A stretch of DNA of 64,000 bases from Glaciimonas sp. PCH181 (GCF_003056055.1 NZ_PYFP01000002.1:1178001-1242000), one strand, 5' to 3'; shown: positions 18,892-28,484, counted from the first letter of the stretch. Notes: generated by a model from the letters alone, not told the origin. Numbers and translations: made by a program.

Positions 18892-19048
18892 GGTTTCATA
18901 AGCGCTTTTAAAACTATCCACAGCTTCTGTGGATAACTTTGTGGATAACATCGACTTGACAGCCGCAAACGCACTATTTACGCGGTACTTGATGAAATGC
19001 ACAAACTGAGAGCAAAAAATAAATTGTTTAAAATCAATGACTTACAAA
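18892..19048. repeat. Direct repeat copy A with a DnaA-box triplet
   Basis: A segment of about 157 bp that recurs, diverged, at 19299-19455 with a net offset of 407 bp. Both copies start GGTTTCATAAGC and end TCAATGACTTACAA, share a CAAAAAATAA block, and contain the same DnaA-box arrangement. Confidence 0.85.
18914..18948. promoter_or_regulatory. DnaA-box triplet A (upstream of priA)
   Basis: CTATCCACA (18914-18922, one mismatch), then after 5 bp TGTGGATAA (18928-18936, perfect reverse box), then after 3 bp TGTGGATAA (18940-18948, perfect reverse box). The first two face each other and form TATCCACAG-CTT-CTGTGGATA. The order and spacing equal triplet B exactly. It lies about 60 bp upstream of the priA start. 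From memory, the arrangement resembles the three-box core of DnaA-reactivating (DARS) sites, but an origin or a titration site is also possible. Confidence 0.85.
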
Positions 19049-19298
19049 ACACTTAGATCACTAAAAAAATATTTTAATTTATTTATCCCAGCGTTACTTC
19101 AACATGGAATATGTGCACAAGTCCTTATTTCTCTCACGTAAAACAAGCAGGACTAGGGAAAAATTGCAAGTAAAAATATCGCATATGAATAGCCAGGTAA
19201 AAAATTAACCATGCTCACATAGCTAAAAACCAACAATTTCTTTTATCGTCCTGCGCTTCCTCACTTCATGCAAAACGTGAAGAAGCGCCATAAGTATA

Positions 19299-19455
19299 GG
19301 TTTCATAAGCACTTTTTAAATTACCCACAATGCCTGTGGATAACTTTGTGGGTAACCCCCTCAAAAACCGCCTCAGGCCCATTGCCCGCGCCGTTCTTAA
19401 CAGAACGCCCAAAGTAAGTGCAAAAAATAAGTTCTTAAAATTCAATGACTTACAA
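19299..19455. repeat. Direct repeat copy B with a DnaA-box triplet
   Basis: Second copy of the 157-bp element at 18892-19048; the box order and spacing are kept while the sequence between has drifted, suggesting selection on the boxes. Confidence 0.85.
19321..19355. promoter_or_regulatory. DnaA-box triplet B
   Basis: TTACCCACA (19321-19329, one mismatch), 5-bp gap, TGTGGATAA (19335-19343, perfect), 3-bp gap, TGTGGGTAA (19347-19355, one mismatch). Same orientation pattern and spacing as triplet A. Confidence 0.85.
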
Positions 19456-19722
19456 TTCTTTAAAAGCAATAAATCCCAAATATTTATATTACAAATTTCT
19501 GCAATGCAACAAATTAATATTGTGCATAACTGACGCAATATCACCAAGATTATGTGGTAAGGCAAGACCGGTTATAGCCAAACTTGCAACCAGAACGGTG
19601 TTTTGCCCGGATGGCAGCAAACAGGCAAAGAAATGTCAATCCGGCTAAATATGGGATAGAAATCGGGCGAATAGGCGCTAGCAAGCACCAGAATGCCGAT
19701 GCCCGCCGTGGTTGACGCTTGC

Positions 19723-20799
19723 TCAACGCATTTTGCGACTAATCTCGTGTACGGCTTCCACCATTGCTGCGACCGATTCCGGCGGCGTGAACTGAGAAAT
19801 ACCGTGGCCCAGATTGAATACGTGACCATGACCAGCGCTCGGCGCACCGTACACGCCTAACAATCGCGCCACTTCCGCGCGAATCTGCGCCGGTTCCGAG
19901 AACAACACCACAGGATCGAGATTGCCCTGTAGCGCCACTTTATGCCCGACGCGTGCACGCGCCTCAGCCAGATTCACGGTCCAATCCAAACCAACCGCAT
20001 CAGCGCCGATATCCGCGATTTGTTCCAGCCACAAGCCGCCACCTTTAGTAAAGACGATTGCGGGGATCGGCACGCCATCCTTTTCACGCTTGAGCTGTCC
20101 CATCACCTGACGCATGTAATCCAGCGAAAACGCTTGATACGCGCCATCCGCCAATGCGCCGCCCCAGGTATCGAAAATCATCACGGCCTGCGCCCCAGCA
20201 TCGATTTGTGCGTTCAAATACGTCGCCACGGCCGCAGCATTGATACTCAGAATGTGGTGCATCAGGTCTGGACGGTTATACAACATTGACTTTACCGTAC
20301 GGAAATCATCCGAGCCGCCGCCCTCGACCATGTAGCAAGCCAGCGTCCACGGGCTGCCAGAAAAACCAATCAACGGCACTCGGCCATCCAACTCGGTGCG
20401 GATTTGCGTTACGGCATTGAAAACGTAGTCAAGACTGCCCATTTCCGGCGCTGCTAATGCCATTACCGCTTTTTCGTCGCGCAAAGGCCGTGAAAACTTC
20501 GGTCCTTCACCATCGGCAAAGTACAGCCCTAGTCCCATAGCATCGGGAACCGTCAGAATGTCCGAAAACAAAATCGCCGCATCCAGCGGAAAGCGATCCA
20601 ATGGTTGCAGTGTGACTTCGGTAGCGTAATCGGGATTCTTCGCCAGCCCCAGAAAGGACCCGGCGCGTGCGCGCGTGGCACGATACTCAGGCAGATAACG
20701 GCCCGCTTGACGCATCAACCACAGCGGCGTGTAGTCTGTCGGCTGACGTAGCAAAGCACGTAAAAAAGTATCGTTCTTGAGAGGAGCAAATTGTGGCAT
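19723..20799 (-). CDS. hemE: Uroporphyrinogen decarboxylase
   Basis: 358 residues, usual HemE length. Key segments are [16 protein letters not shown] (substrate-binding Arg), [20 protein letters not shown] with the catalytic Asp, [28 protein letters not shown] and HVFNLGHGI. It decarboxylates uroporphyrinogen III to coproporphyrinogen III in haem synthesis. ATG 20799 gives the canonical [17 protein letters not shown] start. Located upstream of priA as in many betaproteobacteria, but separated from it by the DnaA-box region. Confidence 0.97.
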   Translation of the reverse strand: MPQFAPLKNDTFLRALLRQPTDYTPLWLMRQAGRYLPEYRATRARAGSFLGLAKNPDYATEVTLQPLDRFPLDAAILFSDILTVPDAMGLGLYFADGEGPKFSRPLRDEKAVMALAAPEMGSLDYVFNAVTQIRTELDGRVPLIGFSGSPWTLACYMVEGGGSDDFRTVKSMLYNRPDLMHHILSINAAAVATYLNAQIDAGAQAVMIFDTWGGALADGAYQAFSLDYMRQVMGQLKREKDGVPIPAIVFTKGGGLWLEQIADIGADAVGLDWTVNLAEARARVGHKVALQGNLDPVVLFSEPAQIRAEVARLLGVYGAPSAGHGHVFNLGHGISQFTPPESVAAMVEAVHEISRKMR

Positions 20800-20947
20800 G
20801 AGAGGCAGTCCGCGGCTTTTTGGAATTGCGGCATTATCTCATTGTAAACAGCACCTGCGGCATCCAAACATCGCGATCAGGCCTAACTAACGATCCTTGG
20901 CTTGGAGAAGATCCCGTGCCACCTTGTTTAAAAATCAACATGCCTGC

Positions 20948-21859
20948 TCAGCCATCCTGATGCGCAACGACCAGATCATCCAGAAAAGCCTGCATCACAT
21001 CGCTGCGACTCGCCTGCCGCCGCACCACCATATGCAAGGTCACGTCATAGTGCAGCAATGCCGGATTGAGCGCCGCCAGCAAACCTTGCTGCACCAGCGG
21101 TGCCGCAAAATGCGCCGGTAAAAAGCCCAGATGCTGGCCCGACAAAATTAATACCGCGACCGCCTCCATATTGTCAGCCAGCGCCGTCACCTGACCTTGT
21201 GCCACGATCCCGCCGGGGCCATCGGCTTCCGGTAACGGATAACTACGCCAGACCCAATCAGCCTCGGCCAATTGCGCTGAAGTCAGCCGTCCCGCCTGCG
21301 CAAACAACGGATGATCGGCACCGCAATAGGCCACCTGATGCTCGGTATAGAGCGCGACATAGTCCAAACTAGGCAAACGATGCCAGAAATAGCCAATTCC
21401 CACGTCGATCTGACCATTCGTCACCTCCTCCTCAAGTTGCCCGGGTGCCAACACCGAAAGCGCCAGCGTCACCGCTTCATCGCGCTGGCGAAAACGCGCG
21501 ATTGCCTGACTCAGCCGGGCATTTGCGCTGATCGCCGCGTGGCCGATCAATCCCAGATTCAAGCGTCCCACCAGCTTATGCCCCATCTGGCGCGCATCCA
21601 GACAAAAATGATCAACCGTCTGTAGCAAATGTCGGCTTGCCTGCACAAACTGCACACCTTTCGGCGTCAGACTAAATCCCCCCCGACCACGTTCGCAGAG
21701 ACGAAAGCCCAAGCGCGTCTCCAGCGTTGATAACTGCGTGCTAATTGTTGACTGACTGACATTTAAAGCGCTTTGCGCAGCCGAAATCCCCTCGGCATCC
21801 ACCACCGACAAGAACACCCGGATAAGACGCAGATCGAGATCGGACAAGGTATTTAACAT
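20948..21859 (-). CDS. LysR-family regulator, probably of the adjacent ureohydrolase
   Basis: About 303 residues from ATG 21859 (MLNTLSDLDLRLIRVFLSVV). N-terminal LysR HTH (GISAAQSALNVSQSTISTQL, LETRLGFRLCERGRGGFSLT), then a periplasmic-binding-protein-like effector domain. It is divergent from the guanidinobutyrase-type gene at 22043; the 183-bp gap is A+T-rich. Regulation of that gene by a guanidino compound or arginine derivative is inferred from position only. Confidence 0.9.
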   Translation of the reverse strand: MLNTLSDLDLRLIRVFLSVVDAEGISAAQSALNVSQSTISTQLSTLETRLGFRLCERGRGGFSLTPKGVQFVQASRHLLQTVDHFCLDARQMGHKLVGRLNLGLIGHAAISANARLSQAIARFRQRDEAVTLALSVLAPGQLEEEVTNGQIDVGIGYFWHRLPSLDYVALYTEHQVAYCGADHPLFAQAGRLTSAQLAEADWVWRSYPLPEADGPGGIVAQGQVTALADNMEAVAVLILSGQHLGFLPAHFAAPLVQQGLLAALNPALLHYDVTLHMVVRRQASRSDVMQAFLDDLVVAHQDG

Positions 21860-22042
21860 GGCGAGCTTAAAAAGAGCGGGAAGGATGAATGAACGAGGAC
21901 GATATCTACATATTACCGCTATAAATATCAATGTTAGCTTTGCATTACAAGCATTTTCATTGAAGTATTTAGTCGCTACTCTTTAGCCAGTCTATTCCGC
22001 TGACCACGTAAGTCCTATTTCTTCCTCTTCCCGGAGCCTGCC
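21860..22042. promoter_or_regulatory. Divergent control region, LysR regulator / ureohydrolase
   Basis: 183-bp A+T-rich spacer between divergent starts. TTAGCTTTGCATTACAAGC at about 21934-21952 contains a short dyad GCTT...AAGC of the T-N11-A type used by LysR regulators. The candidate was chosen by eye and is weak. Confidence 0.35.
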
Positions 22043-23002
22043 ATGTCAAATACCGCAATCCCTCTCTACCAACCCTTAGGCGGCAACGACATGCCACGCT
22101 TCGGCGGCATCGCCACCATGATGCGGCTACCGCATGTTCCCAGCAGCGCCGGGTTGGATGCCTGCTTCGTCGGCGTGCCATTCGATCTTGGTACTTCGAA
22201 TCGCTCCGGCGCACGTTTCGGCCCACGTCAGATTCGTACCGAATCAGTATTGCTACGGCCCTACAACATGGCAACCCGCGCCGCGCCATTCGATGCTTTG
22301 CAGATTGCCGACATCGGCGATGTCGCCATCAATCCCTACAATTTGATGGACTCAATCCATCTGATTGAAACCGCTTATAACAACATCGTCGCCGAAGGCT
22401 GCAAGCCCATCACGTTAGGCGGCGACCATACGATTGCGCTGCCGATCCTGCGCGCCCTGCATCGCAAATACGGCAAAATCGGCCTGATTCATGTCGATGC
22501 CCACGCCGACGTCAACGACACCATGTTTGGCGAGAAAATTGCCCATGGCACGCCATTCCGCCGCGCAGTAGAAGAAGGCCTGCTGGACTGCGACCGCGTC
22601 GTCCAGATTGGCCTGCGCGGCACAGGCTATACCGCCGAGGATTTCGACTGGTGTCGCGATCAGGGTTTCAAAGTAGTTCAGGTCGAAGAATGCTGGGGAA
22701 AATCCATGACGCCATTAATGGCAGAAATCCGCACCCGCCTGGCCGGTGGTCCGGTCTATATCAGCTTTGACATCGACGGCATTGATCCCGCCTACGCGCC
22801 AGGCACTGGCACCCCGGAAATCGCCGGGCTGACCGTACCGCAAGCATTGGAAATTATCCGTGGTGCGTGGGGTTTGGATATCGTCGGAGCAGACATCGTC
22901 GAAGTCGCCCCGCCCTACGATGCGCACGGCACGACAGCGTTACTCGCAGCGAATCTGGCGTTTGAGATGCTGTGCGTTCTTCCGGGCGTGCCGCGTCGGT
23001 AA
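22043..23002 (+). CDS. gbuA: Ureohydrolase, probably guanidinobutyrase (agmatinase family)
   Basis: 319 residues, arginase/agmatinase/formiminoglutamase fold. Manganese ligands are visible in GGDHT (His about 129), DAHADVND (about 152-159) and SFDIDGIDPAYAPGTGTPE. Length and the N-terminal LYQPLGGNDMPRFGGIATMM start match Pseudomonas GbuA/GpuA-type guanidinobutyrases as I recall them; agmatinase is the main alternative. The reaction would be 4-guanidinobutyrate + water -> GABA + urea. It is convergent with an aldehyde dehydrogenase and close to an AruI-type decarboxylase, which favours guanidinobutyrase. No urease genes are seen in the window. Confidence 0.85.
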   Translation: MSNTAIPLYQPLGGNDMPRFGGIATMMRLPHVPSSAGLDACFVGVPFDLGTSNRSGARFGPRQIRTESVLLRPYNMATRAAPFDALQIADIGDVAINPYNLMDSIHLIETAYNNIVAEGCKPITLGGDHTIALPILRALHRKYGKIGLIHVDAHADVNDTMFGEKIAHGTPFRRAVEEGLLDCDRVVQIGLRGTGYTAEDFDWCRDQGFKVVQVEECWGKSMTPLMAEIRTRLAGGPVYISFDIDGIDPAYAPGTGTPEIAGLTVPQALEIIRGAWGLDIVGADIVEVAPPYDAHGTTALLAANLAFEMLCVLPGVPRR

Positions 23003-23009
23003 GACTAGC

Positions 23010-23033
23010 GTCGATGGCACGTATGCCATCGAC
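23010..23033. terminator. Perfect inverted repeat between convergent genes
   Basis: GTCGATGGCA/TGCCATCGAC, 10-bp perfect stem with a CGTA loop, 8 nt after the ureohydrolase stop. No T tract, but the position between convergent genes suggests a bidirectional transcription end. Confidence 0.6.
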
Positions 23034-23084
23034 CAGATCGTTAGCGGGAGGGCGAGATATTTTTGCCCTTTCGTGGGCGGCACT

Positions 23085-24584
23085 TTAGGCCCGCTCCGGC
23101 ATCCCAAAAATCACATGCTTAATCTCTTGAAATGCATGCAATCCCCAAGGCCCCAATTCACGCCCGATACTACTTTTTTTCATTCCACCCCACGAAGTTT
23201 GCGGAAAAATAACTTGCCCGCTATTCACCCACACCAGACCAACTTGCAGCGCCGCCGAGACCCGTTTAGCGCGAGTCGTATCACCGGTAACTAACGTCGC
23301 GACCAAGCCGAATTCACTGTGATTGGCAAGGCGGATCGCTTCTTCCTCATTCTCAAAAGTATTAATGCACAACACCGGCCCAAAAATCTCCTCGCGCCAG
23401 ATCGCACTATCCAAAGGCACGTCAGTAAACACAGTCGGCATCAAAAAATAGCCTTTTTCAAGACCATCCGGTCGCCCGCCACCGGTTAAGAGCTGCGCCC
23501 CGCTTGCCAAGCCTTGCGCAATATAATCCTGCACGCGTCGATATTGCTGGGCGCTGGTAATCGGCCCCATCTGCGTAGCCTCTGCCAGAGGATCGCCAAC
23601 GACTATCGTGTCTATTCTTTGTTTTAAACGGGCAATAAAATTTTCAGCAATGCTCTTTTCGACTAGCAAACGCGAAGTCGCCGAGCACATCTGACCGCAA
23701 TTAAAGAAAATTCCACCGCACACAATATCCAATGCCTGTTCGATATCTGCATCGGCAAACACTAACGCCGCCGATTTCCCTCCCAACTCGAGACTGACAC
23801 CTTTTAGATCATTCGCCGCCGCCTTCATCACCGCACTGCCGACCGCTGTACTGCCGGTGAACGAAACTTTGGCGAGCGCCGAATGCGCCACCAAGGCCGC
23901 GCCAACCTCTGTGCCGCTACCGGTAACCAGATTAAACACGCCCGCGGGCAATGCGACCTGATCAATAATCGCTGCCAATGCCAACTCTGGCAATGGCGTG
24001 ATTTCAGACGGTTTCAGCACCACTGCGCACCCCGCCGCCAATGCCGGTGCGACTTTCCACGCAGTCGTCACCATCGGAAAATTCCACGGCACGATTAGCC
24101 CCACCACGCCGCATGGCTCGCGTCGGAGCGTAGCGCGATAGTCAGCGCTCGGCAACGGTACAAGTTGATCCTGTTGCGCATCCAGTTCAACCGCCAGATC
24201 AGCGTAATAATGAAAGGTTGCGATAACATCGTCGACATCGATCATCGACTCGCTCAACGGCTTGCCGTTATTCGCTGTTTGCAAGTGCGCCAATTGCGTG
24301 CGTTGCGCTGAGACGCCCTCTGCGATAGCGCGTAAATATCCGGCGCGAATCTGCCCCGAAGTTGCGGCCCACCCAGCTTGTGCTGCAACAGCAGCAGCCA
24401 CCGCTGTATCCACATCAGCCGCGCCAGCCATCGCCACCTCTCCCAAAAATTCTTCAGTGGACGGATTAATGATATTAGCCCGTTGATCGGACTGCGCATT
24501 GCACCACTTGCCGCCGATATAAATCTGTGGGCGAGCTACCGCGTGGGAAGTCGTTAAAAGCGTATTTTTCATGGGAATTGTCAT
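23085..24584 (-). CDS. Aldehyde dehydrogenase, probably for an omega-guanidino/aminoaldehyde
   Basis: 499 residues, NAD(P)-dependent aldehyde dehydrogenase family. The cofactor site includes VPWNFPMVTTAWKVAPALA and FTGSTAVG, the general base is in LELGGKSAALVF, and the catalytic Cys about 300 lies in FFNCGQMCSATSR. The GQ-CSATSR motif is typical of betaine/aminoaldehyde dehydrogenases (ALDH10-like). In this context it likely oxidises 4-guanidinobutyraldehyde to 4-guanidinobutyrate (KauB-like role). Start at ATG 24584, 12 nt after the AruI-type gene; ATG 24572 is possible. Last gene of the long leftward operon. Confidence 0.88.
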   Translation of the reverse strand: MTIPMKNTLLTTSHAVARPQIYIGGKWCNAQSDQRANIINPSTEEFLGEVAMAGAADVDTAVAAAVAAQAGWAATSGQIRAGYLRAIAEGVSAQRTQLAHLQTANNGKPLSESMIDVDDVIATFHYYADLAVELDAQQDQLVPLPSADYRATLRREPCGVVGLIVPWNFPMVTTAWKVAPALAAGCAVVLKPSEITPLPELALAAIIDQVALPAGVFNLVTGSGTEVGAALVAHSALAKVSFTGSTAVGSAVMKAAANDLKGVSLELGGKSAALVFADADIEQALDIVCGGIFFNCGQMCSATSRLLVEKSIAENFIARLKQRIDTIVVGDPLAEATQMGPITSAQQYRRVQDYIAQGLASGAQLLTGGGRPDGLEKGYFLMPTVFTDVPLDSAIWREEIFGPVLCINTFENEEEAIRLANHSEFGLVATLVTGDTTRAKRVSAALQVGLVWVNSGQVIFPQTSWGGMKKSSIGRELGPWGLHAFQEIKHVIFGMPERA

Positions 24585-24596
24585 CGTTTTTTTACA

Positions 24597-26291
24597 TCAG
24601 ACTTCTTGCTGCAACCATTCAGATTCCAAAATCTCAATCACCGTTGGGACCTTGGCGCAGACTGCCAATTGCAATGCATCGATCAACTCGGCATGATTGG
24701 CGGCATGCGTGGCATGGCACCCAAAACCGCGTGCAATTGCGATGAAATCGGGCGTGTAAATATCGACGCCAACGGGAGTAATATCCCGATTTTCCATATA
24801 CTTTTTGATCTCGCCATAACCAAAATTATTCCACAATAAAACAATCACCGGCACGTTAGCCTCTACCGCGCTGGCCAGTTCTGGCAGTGTAAATTGCAAG
24901 CCGCCATCGCCAATCAAGCAAATAACCGGCGTCCGTCCTGCCCCCAATTTTGCACCGACAGATGCGGGCAACGCATAGCCAAGCGTGCCATAACCAGTGG
25001 AAGAGTTAAACCAGCAACGCGGCGTGCTGGCATCGAAAGTAAGGTTGCCTGTGTAGACCGGTTGGGTTGAGTCGCCGACATACACCGCATCCGGCAACGT
25101 CGTCGCTACAGTCTGCAAAAACTGCTGCTGCATGCGTGTCGGGCCATCCAGATCTGCGTCAATTTTTTGACGCACGGCGGCTACTCGCGCCGCGCCCCAA
25201 TCTGGTTCCGTATTTGCAGGCGCTGTCGTCAACGCGCCGGCTTGTAGTAAACCCGTAAGCGCCGCACGCGCATCCGATATCAATGCAATCGACGGCGGAT
25301 AATTGCGGGTGCATTGTTGCGCATCAATATCCACCCGGATCAGCTTGCCAGCAATCTGAAAACCCCCATCGAAGAACGTGTCATAGTCGGTTTCGCCCAA
25401 CTCCGTCCCGATCGCCAAAATCACGTCGGCATCCTGAATTAACGCCCGCGTCACGGCAAGCGATTGCGTAGAACCAAGCAACAATGGATGCTGCGCTGGC
25501 AGCAACCCTTTGGCATTAATCGTCAACGCTGTCGGCGCTTGCAAACGCTCCGCCAATTGCCTCAATTCAGCCCCCGCCTCCACTGCTCCGCCACCGGCCA
25601 GGATTACTGGCCGCCGCGCATGCGCCAACAGCGCTGCCGCTTGCACTATGTCTTGCTGATTCGGCCCCGGACGCGACAAACGCATCGGCAGCGCCATCGA
25701 AAGATGCCCGGCTGGCGCGACGATCACATCCAGTGGAATTTCGATATGCACCGGCCGCGGCCGGGCACTATCGAACACCGCGAACGCACGCGCCAATACC
25801 TGCGGCAAATCCTCGGCGCACATCAACGTATGAGAAAAAGCAGTAAAGCCTGCAAACACGTTGCGCTGGGATGGCAGTTCATGCAAATTTCCATTGCCAT
25901 TACCCAATTGATGCCGCGCATTCACACTAGAAATTACTAACATCGGGATCGAGTCGGCATACGCCTGCGCCATCGCCGTCGCGATATTCGTCATGCCGGG
26001 ACCGGTGATAATGAAACACACACCAGGTTTGCCGGTGACACGGGCATAGCCATCTGCCATAAAGCCCGCGCCTTGCTCATGGCGCGGCGTCACATGCCGC
26101 AAGGTAGACGTGGCAAGGCCGCGATACAGTTCTACCGTATGCACACCGGGTATCCCAAACACCAGCTTGACGCCATAGTTTTCAAGTAATTTCACCAGCA
26201 CTTCGCCACAAGTAACGCCAGAAGGCGATGCAACGGGTGCCGTAGAAGCTACTTTGGGACTATCAAAACGCAGATTTTCGAGAAGATTCAT
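24597..26291 (-). CDS. aruI: ThDP-dependent decarboxylase, probable 5-guanidino-2-oxopentanoate decarboxylase
   Basis: About 564 residues from ATG 26291 (MNLLENLRFD). Acetolactate-synthase-like fold: FGIPGVHTVELYRGL, the catalytic Glu in PRHEQGAGFMADGYARV (Glu about 72), and the ThDP motif GDGGLQFTLPELASA at about 458. It is in the AruI group, which turns 2-ketoarginine into 4-guanidinobutyraldehyde in Pseudomonas. Acetolactate synthase is less likely because there is no small subunit gene and the neighbours are transport and aldehyde oxidation genes. Starts 7 nt after the permease gene stop and precedes the aldehyde dehydrogenase by 12 nt. Confidence 0.8.
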   Translation of the reverse strand: MNLLENLRFDSPKVASTAPVASPSGVTCGEVLVKLLENYGVKLVFGIPGVHTVELYRGLATSTLRHVTPRHEQGAGFMADGYARVTGKPGVCFIITGPGMTNIATAMAQAYADSIPMLVISSVNARHQLGNGNGNLHELPSQRNVFAGFTAFSHTLMCAEDLPQVLARAFAVFDSARPRPVHIEIPLDVIVAPAGHLSMALPMRLSRPGPNQQDIVQAAALLAHARRPVILAGGGAVEAGAELRQLAERLQAPTALTINAKGLLPAQHPLLLGSTQSLAVTRALIQDADVILAIGTELGETDYDTFFDGGFQIAGKLIRVDIDAQQCTRNYPPSIALISDARAALTGLLQAGALTTAPANTEPDWGAARVAAVRQKIDADLDGPTRMQQQFLQTVATTLPDAVYVGDSTQPVYTGNLTFDASTPRCWFNSSTGYGTLGYALPASVGAKLGAGRTPVICLIGDGGLQFTLPELASAVEANVPVIVLLWNNFGYGEIKKYMENRDITPVGVDIYTPDFIAIARGFGCHATHAANHAELIDALQLAVCAKVPTVIEILESEWLQQEV

Positions 26292-26298
26292 TTTGTTT

Positions 26299-26955
26299 TC
26301 AACGTGTAGAGTTATTCCGATGCCGCTGTTCCAGCACGCGTGCATACCAGGTTAAAGGGAAGCACATGGCGAAATACAACAACGCCACCATGCCGTAAAT
26401 AGGGAAAGGACGGAACGTCGAATTGGTCAGCATATTGCCGGTTTTAGTCAGTTCAATCAGGCCGATAATGGATGTCAGCGCGGTACTTTTAATCACTTGC
26501 ACCAGAAAGCCGACCGTCGGCGCAATCGCAATCCGAAATGCCTGCGGCAAAACGATGTGCTGTAGTTGCTGTACTTTGGTCATGCCCAGACTGGCCCCGG
26601 CATTCCATTGCCCGCGTGAAATCGCACTAACGCAACCACCCCAGATTTCAACCAGATAAGCGCTGGTATAGAGGGTCAGGGTGACACTGGCCGCAAGCCA
26701 GGGTGACACGTCGATGCCCAGCAACGGCAAGCCGAAAAACACCATAAATAGCTGCATCAGCAACGGTGTTCCCTGAAAAATCTCGATATACCATTCGATT
26801 GCTTTCTCGAACCATTTGTTGCCAGAAATGCGCAACACCAACAGCGCCAGACCCAGCACGCCACCGCCAACAAACGCAATTAGCGACAACAACACCGTCC
26901 AGCGTGCAGCCAACATCAGATTGCTGCCCATATCCCACAAAGTAAATTCGTTCAT
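26299..26955 (-). CDS. Polar amino acid ABC transporter permease, HisM-like
   Basis: About 218 residues from ATG 26955, whose start overlaps the previous permease stop (ATGA). A HisM/ArtM-type permease with about five membrane segments and the EAA-loop GQWNAGASLGMTKVQQLQHI-VLPQA. The N-terminal MNEFTLWDMGSNLMLAARWT is typical. Works with the HisQ-like permease and the binding protein encoded just upstream. A longer frame extends upstream but overlaps the neighbour and lacks homology. Confidence 0.9.
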   Translation of the reverse strand: MNEFTLWDMGSNLMLAARWTVLLSLIAFVGGGVLGLALLVLRISGNKWFEKAIEWYIEIFQGTPLLMQLFMVFFGLPLLGIDVSPWLAASVTLTLYTSAYLVEIWGGCVSAISRGQWNAGASLGMTKVQQLQHIVLPQAFRIAIAPTVGFLVQVIKSTALTSIIGLIELTKTGNMLTNSTFRPFPIYGMVALLYFAMCFPLTWYARVLEQRHRNNSTR

Positions 26956-27620
26956 CGCACCCGTCCTGCAAAAAGCCCGCGCGCCATCCAATTCATCAGG
27001 CGGCGCAATACAATCGCCAGCACCAGATAGATCGCGGTGATGACTAAGTAAATTTCGAAAGAGCGGAAATTGCGCGATTGAATATAATTTGCGGCATAGG
27101 TCAGATCTGTCACCGAAATCTGTGACACCACCGCCGAACCCAGCATCACAATCAATACCTGACAAGCCAGCGCCGGAAACACTGTAGCGATCGCTTGCGG
27201 CAATACAATTGCGCGAAATGCCTGCCGTCGCGTCAAGCCAATCGCCAGCGCCGCCTGATACTGCCCGTGCGCCACAGCTTCGATCCCGGCCCGCACAATT
27301 TCAATGGTGTATGCGCCAAGATTAATCGTCATCGCCAACACCGCCGCTTGCATTTCAGATATCTGGATACCCAGACTTGGCAGGCCGAAAAACACAAAAA
27401 ACAATTGCACGATAAAGGGCGTATTCCGGATCAACTCTACATAGCTGGCAATAGCGGCGCGGCTCCATTTTCCGCCCATCCATTGCAATGCAGCCCCGCC
27501 AATACCGATTAACGCACCCAGCACGGTGGAGATTGCGGTCAAGCCAAGCGTGATCGCGATCCCCTTCAGAAGCATGCCCGCATACGGCTGTATGCCGCTG
27601 AAATCTAATACATAACCCAT
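26952..27620 (-). CDS. Polar amino acid ABC transporter permease, HisQ-like
   Basis: 222 residues with several hydrophobic segments and the EAA motif region HGQYQAALAIGLTRRQAFRA-IVLPQA. Pairs with the downstream HisM-like permease. ATG 27620 lies 48 nt after the binding-protein stop. No dedicated ATPase of the HisP type is encoded in this operon. Confidence 0.9.
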   Translation of the reverse strand: MGYVLDFSGIQPYAGMLLKGIAITLGLTAISTVLGALIGIGGAALQWMGGKWSRAAIASYVELIRNTPFIVQLFFVFFGLPSLGIQISEMQAAVLAMTINLGAYTIEIVRAGIEAVAHGQYQAALAIGLTRRQAFRAIVLPQAIATVFPALACQVLIVMLGSAVVSQISVTDLTYAANYIQSRNFRSFEIYLVITAIYLVLAIVLRRLMNWMARGLFAGRVR

Positions 27621-27668
27621 GATGGTCTCCGTGCTGATGTCGTCACCGAATGGCGCAACAATCCGTGC

Positions 27669-28484
27669 TTATAAATCCGTTGGCAGCGGCACCCGCAACC
27701 ACTTTCTGGAAATTTTATCGAGGCTGCCATCTTTCTTAGCCTGACCAATCGCATCGTTGACTTTTTTCATCAATCGCGGCTCGTTTTTATTTTGTCCAAC
27801 ATGATCCGGCGAGCTAAAAAGTTGAAATTTTTGCTCAAGACTGGCGTTGGGATTTTTCGCCATAATTGTTGCCCCGACATCGTTACCAACCACCATCAAC
27901 TGCACCTGTCCGGAGAGGAAGGCGGAGATCGCGCCATTCGGATCATCAAAGCGTTTCACGGTAGCGGTGGCTGGCGCGACTTTAGTGATACTCAAATCTT
28001 CTAATGTCCCGCGCGCCACGGAAATCGTTTTTCCCGCCAGATCGGCGTCGGCTTTAACGGATATTTTTTTGCCGCCAAACACCGCTAGATAATAGGGCGC
28101 ATAGGCATCCGAAAAATCGATCACTTTCTCACGCTCGGGTGTTTGTCCCACCGACAGCAATAAATCAACTTTACGTCCGGCCAGATACGCCATACGGTTA
28201 TCGCCGGTAACCTGGACCAACTCCACTTTGGCATTCAACGCCTTGCCAAGAATCGCCGCCATATCGATGTCATAACCAAGCGGTTTCATATCCGGGCCTA
28301 TCGAGCCGAACGGCGGGTAATCCATAAACACGCCGATTTTTACCGTTCCGGATTTGGCAATATTGTTAATCACATCGGCTTGACTTGGCGCTGCGTGCAA
28401 CATGCCTGCACACAGCAATAACGCGCCACTGACTTTGGATAAACGGCGACCGATGGTGATGATGGTGCTAGGTAAGATGAACAT
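27669..28484 (-). CDS. Amino acid ABC transporter substrate-binding protein
   Basis: 271 residues with an N-terminal signal segment (LSKVSGALLLCAGMLHAAPSQA) and a SBP_bac_3 fold: VKIGVFMDYPPFGSIG, LGYDIDMAAILGKAL, GRKVDLLLSVGQTPERE, and FDDPNGAISAFLSGQVQLM. Belongs to the polar amino acid type. The ligand cannot be told from sequence; the operon context suggests arginine or a guanidino/keto-arginine compound. Confidence 0.9.
   Translation of the reverse strand: MFILPSTIITIGRRLSKVSGALLLCAGMLHAAPSQADVINNIAKSGTVKIGVFMDYPPFGSIGPDMKPLGYDIDMAAILGKALNAKVELVQVTGDNRMAYLAGRKVDLLLSVGQTPEREKVIDFSDAYAPYYLAVFGGKKISVKADADLAGKTISVARGTLEDLSITKVAPATATVKRFDDPNGAISAFLSGQVQLMVVGNDVGATIMAKNPNASLEQKFQLFSSPDHVGQNKNEPRLMKKVNDAIGQAKKDGSLDKISRKWLRVPLPTDL

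Larger units (their letters stand above)
18949..19722. other. A+T-rich priA-hemE intergenic region, candidate replication-control locus
   Basis: No gene in this stretch. It holds two A+T-rich runs (about 19011-19090 and 19420-19535), each following one DnaA-box triplet by about 70 bp, plus the second repeat copy. The segment 19540-19720 shows nothing recognisable. The size, base composition and DnaA boxes make it origin-like or a DnaA-binding control locus. Confidence 0.6.

Noticed and set aside
19572..19847. Leftward frame at the hemE 3' end
   Set aside because: Overlaps hemE in another frame and shows no homology; no start context.
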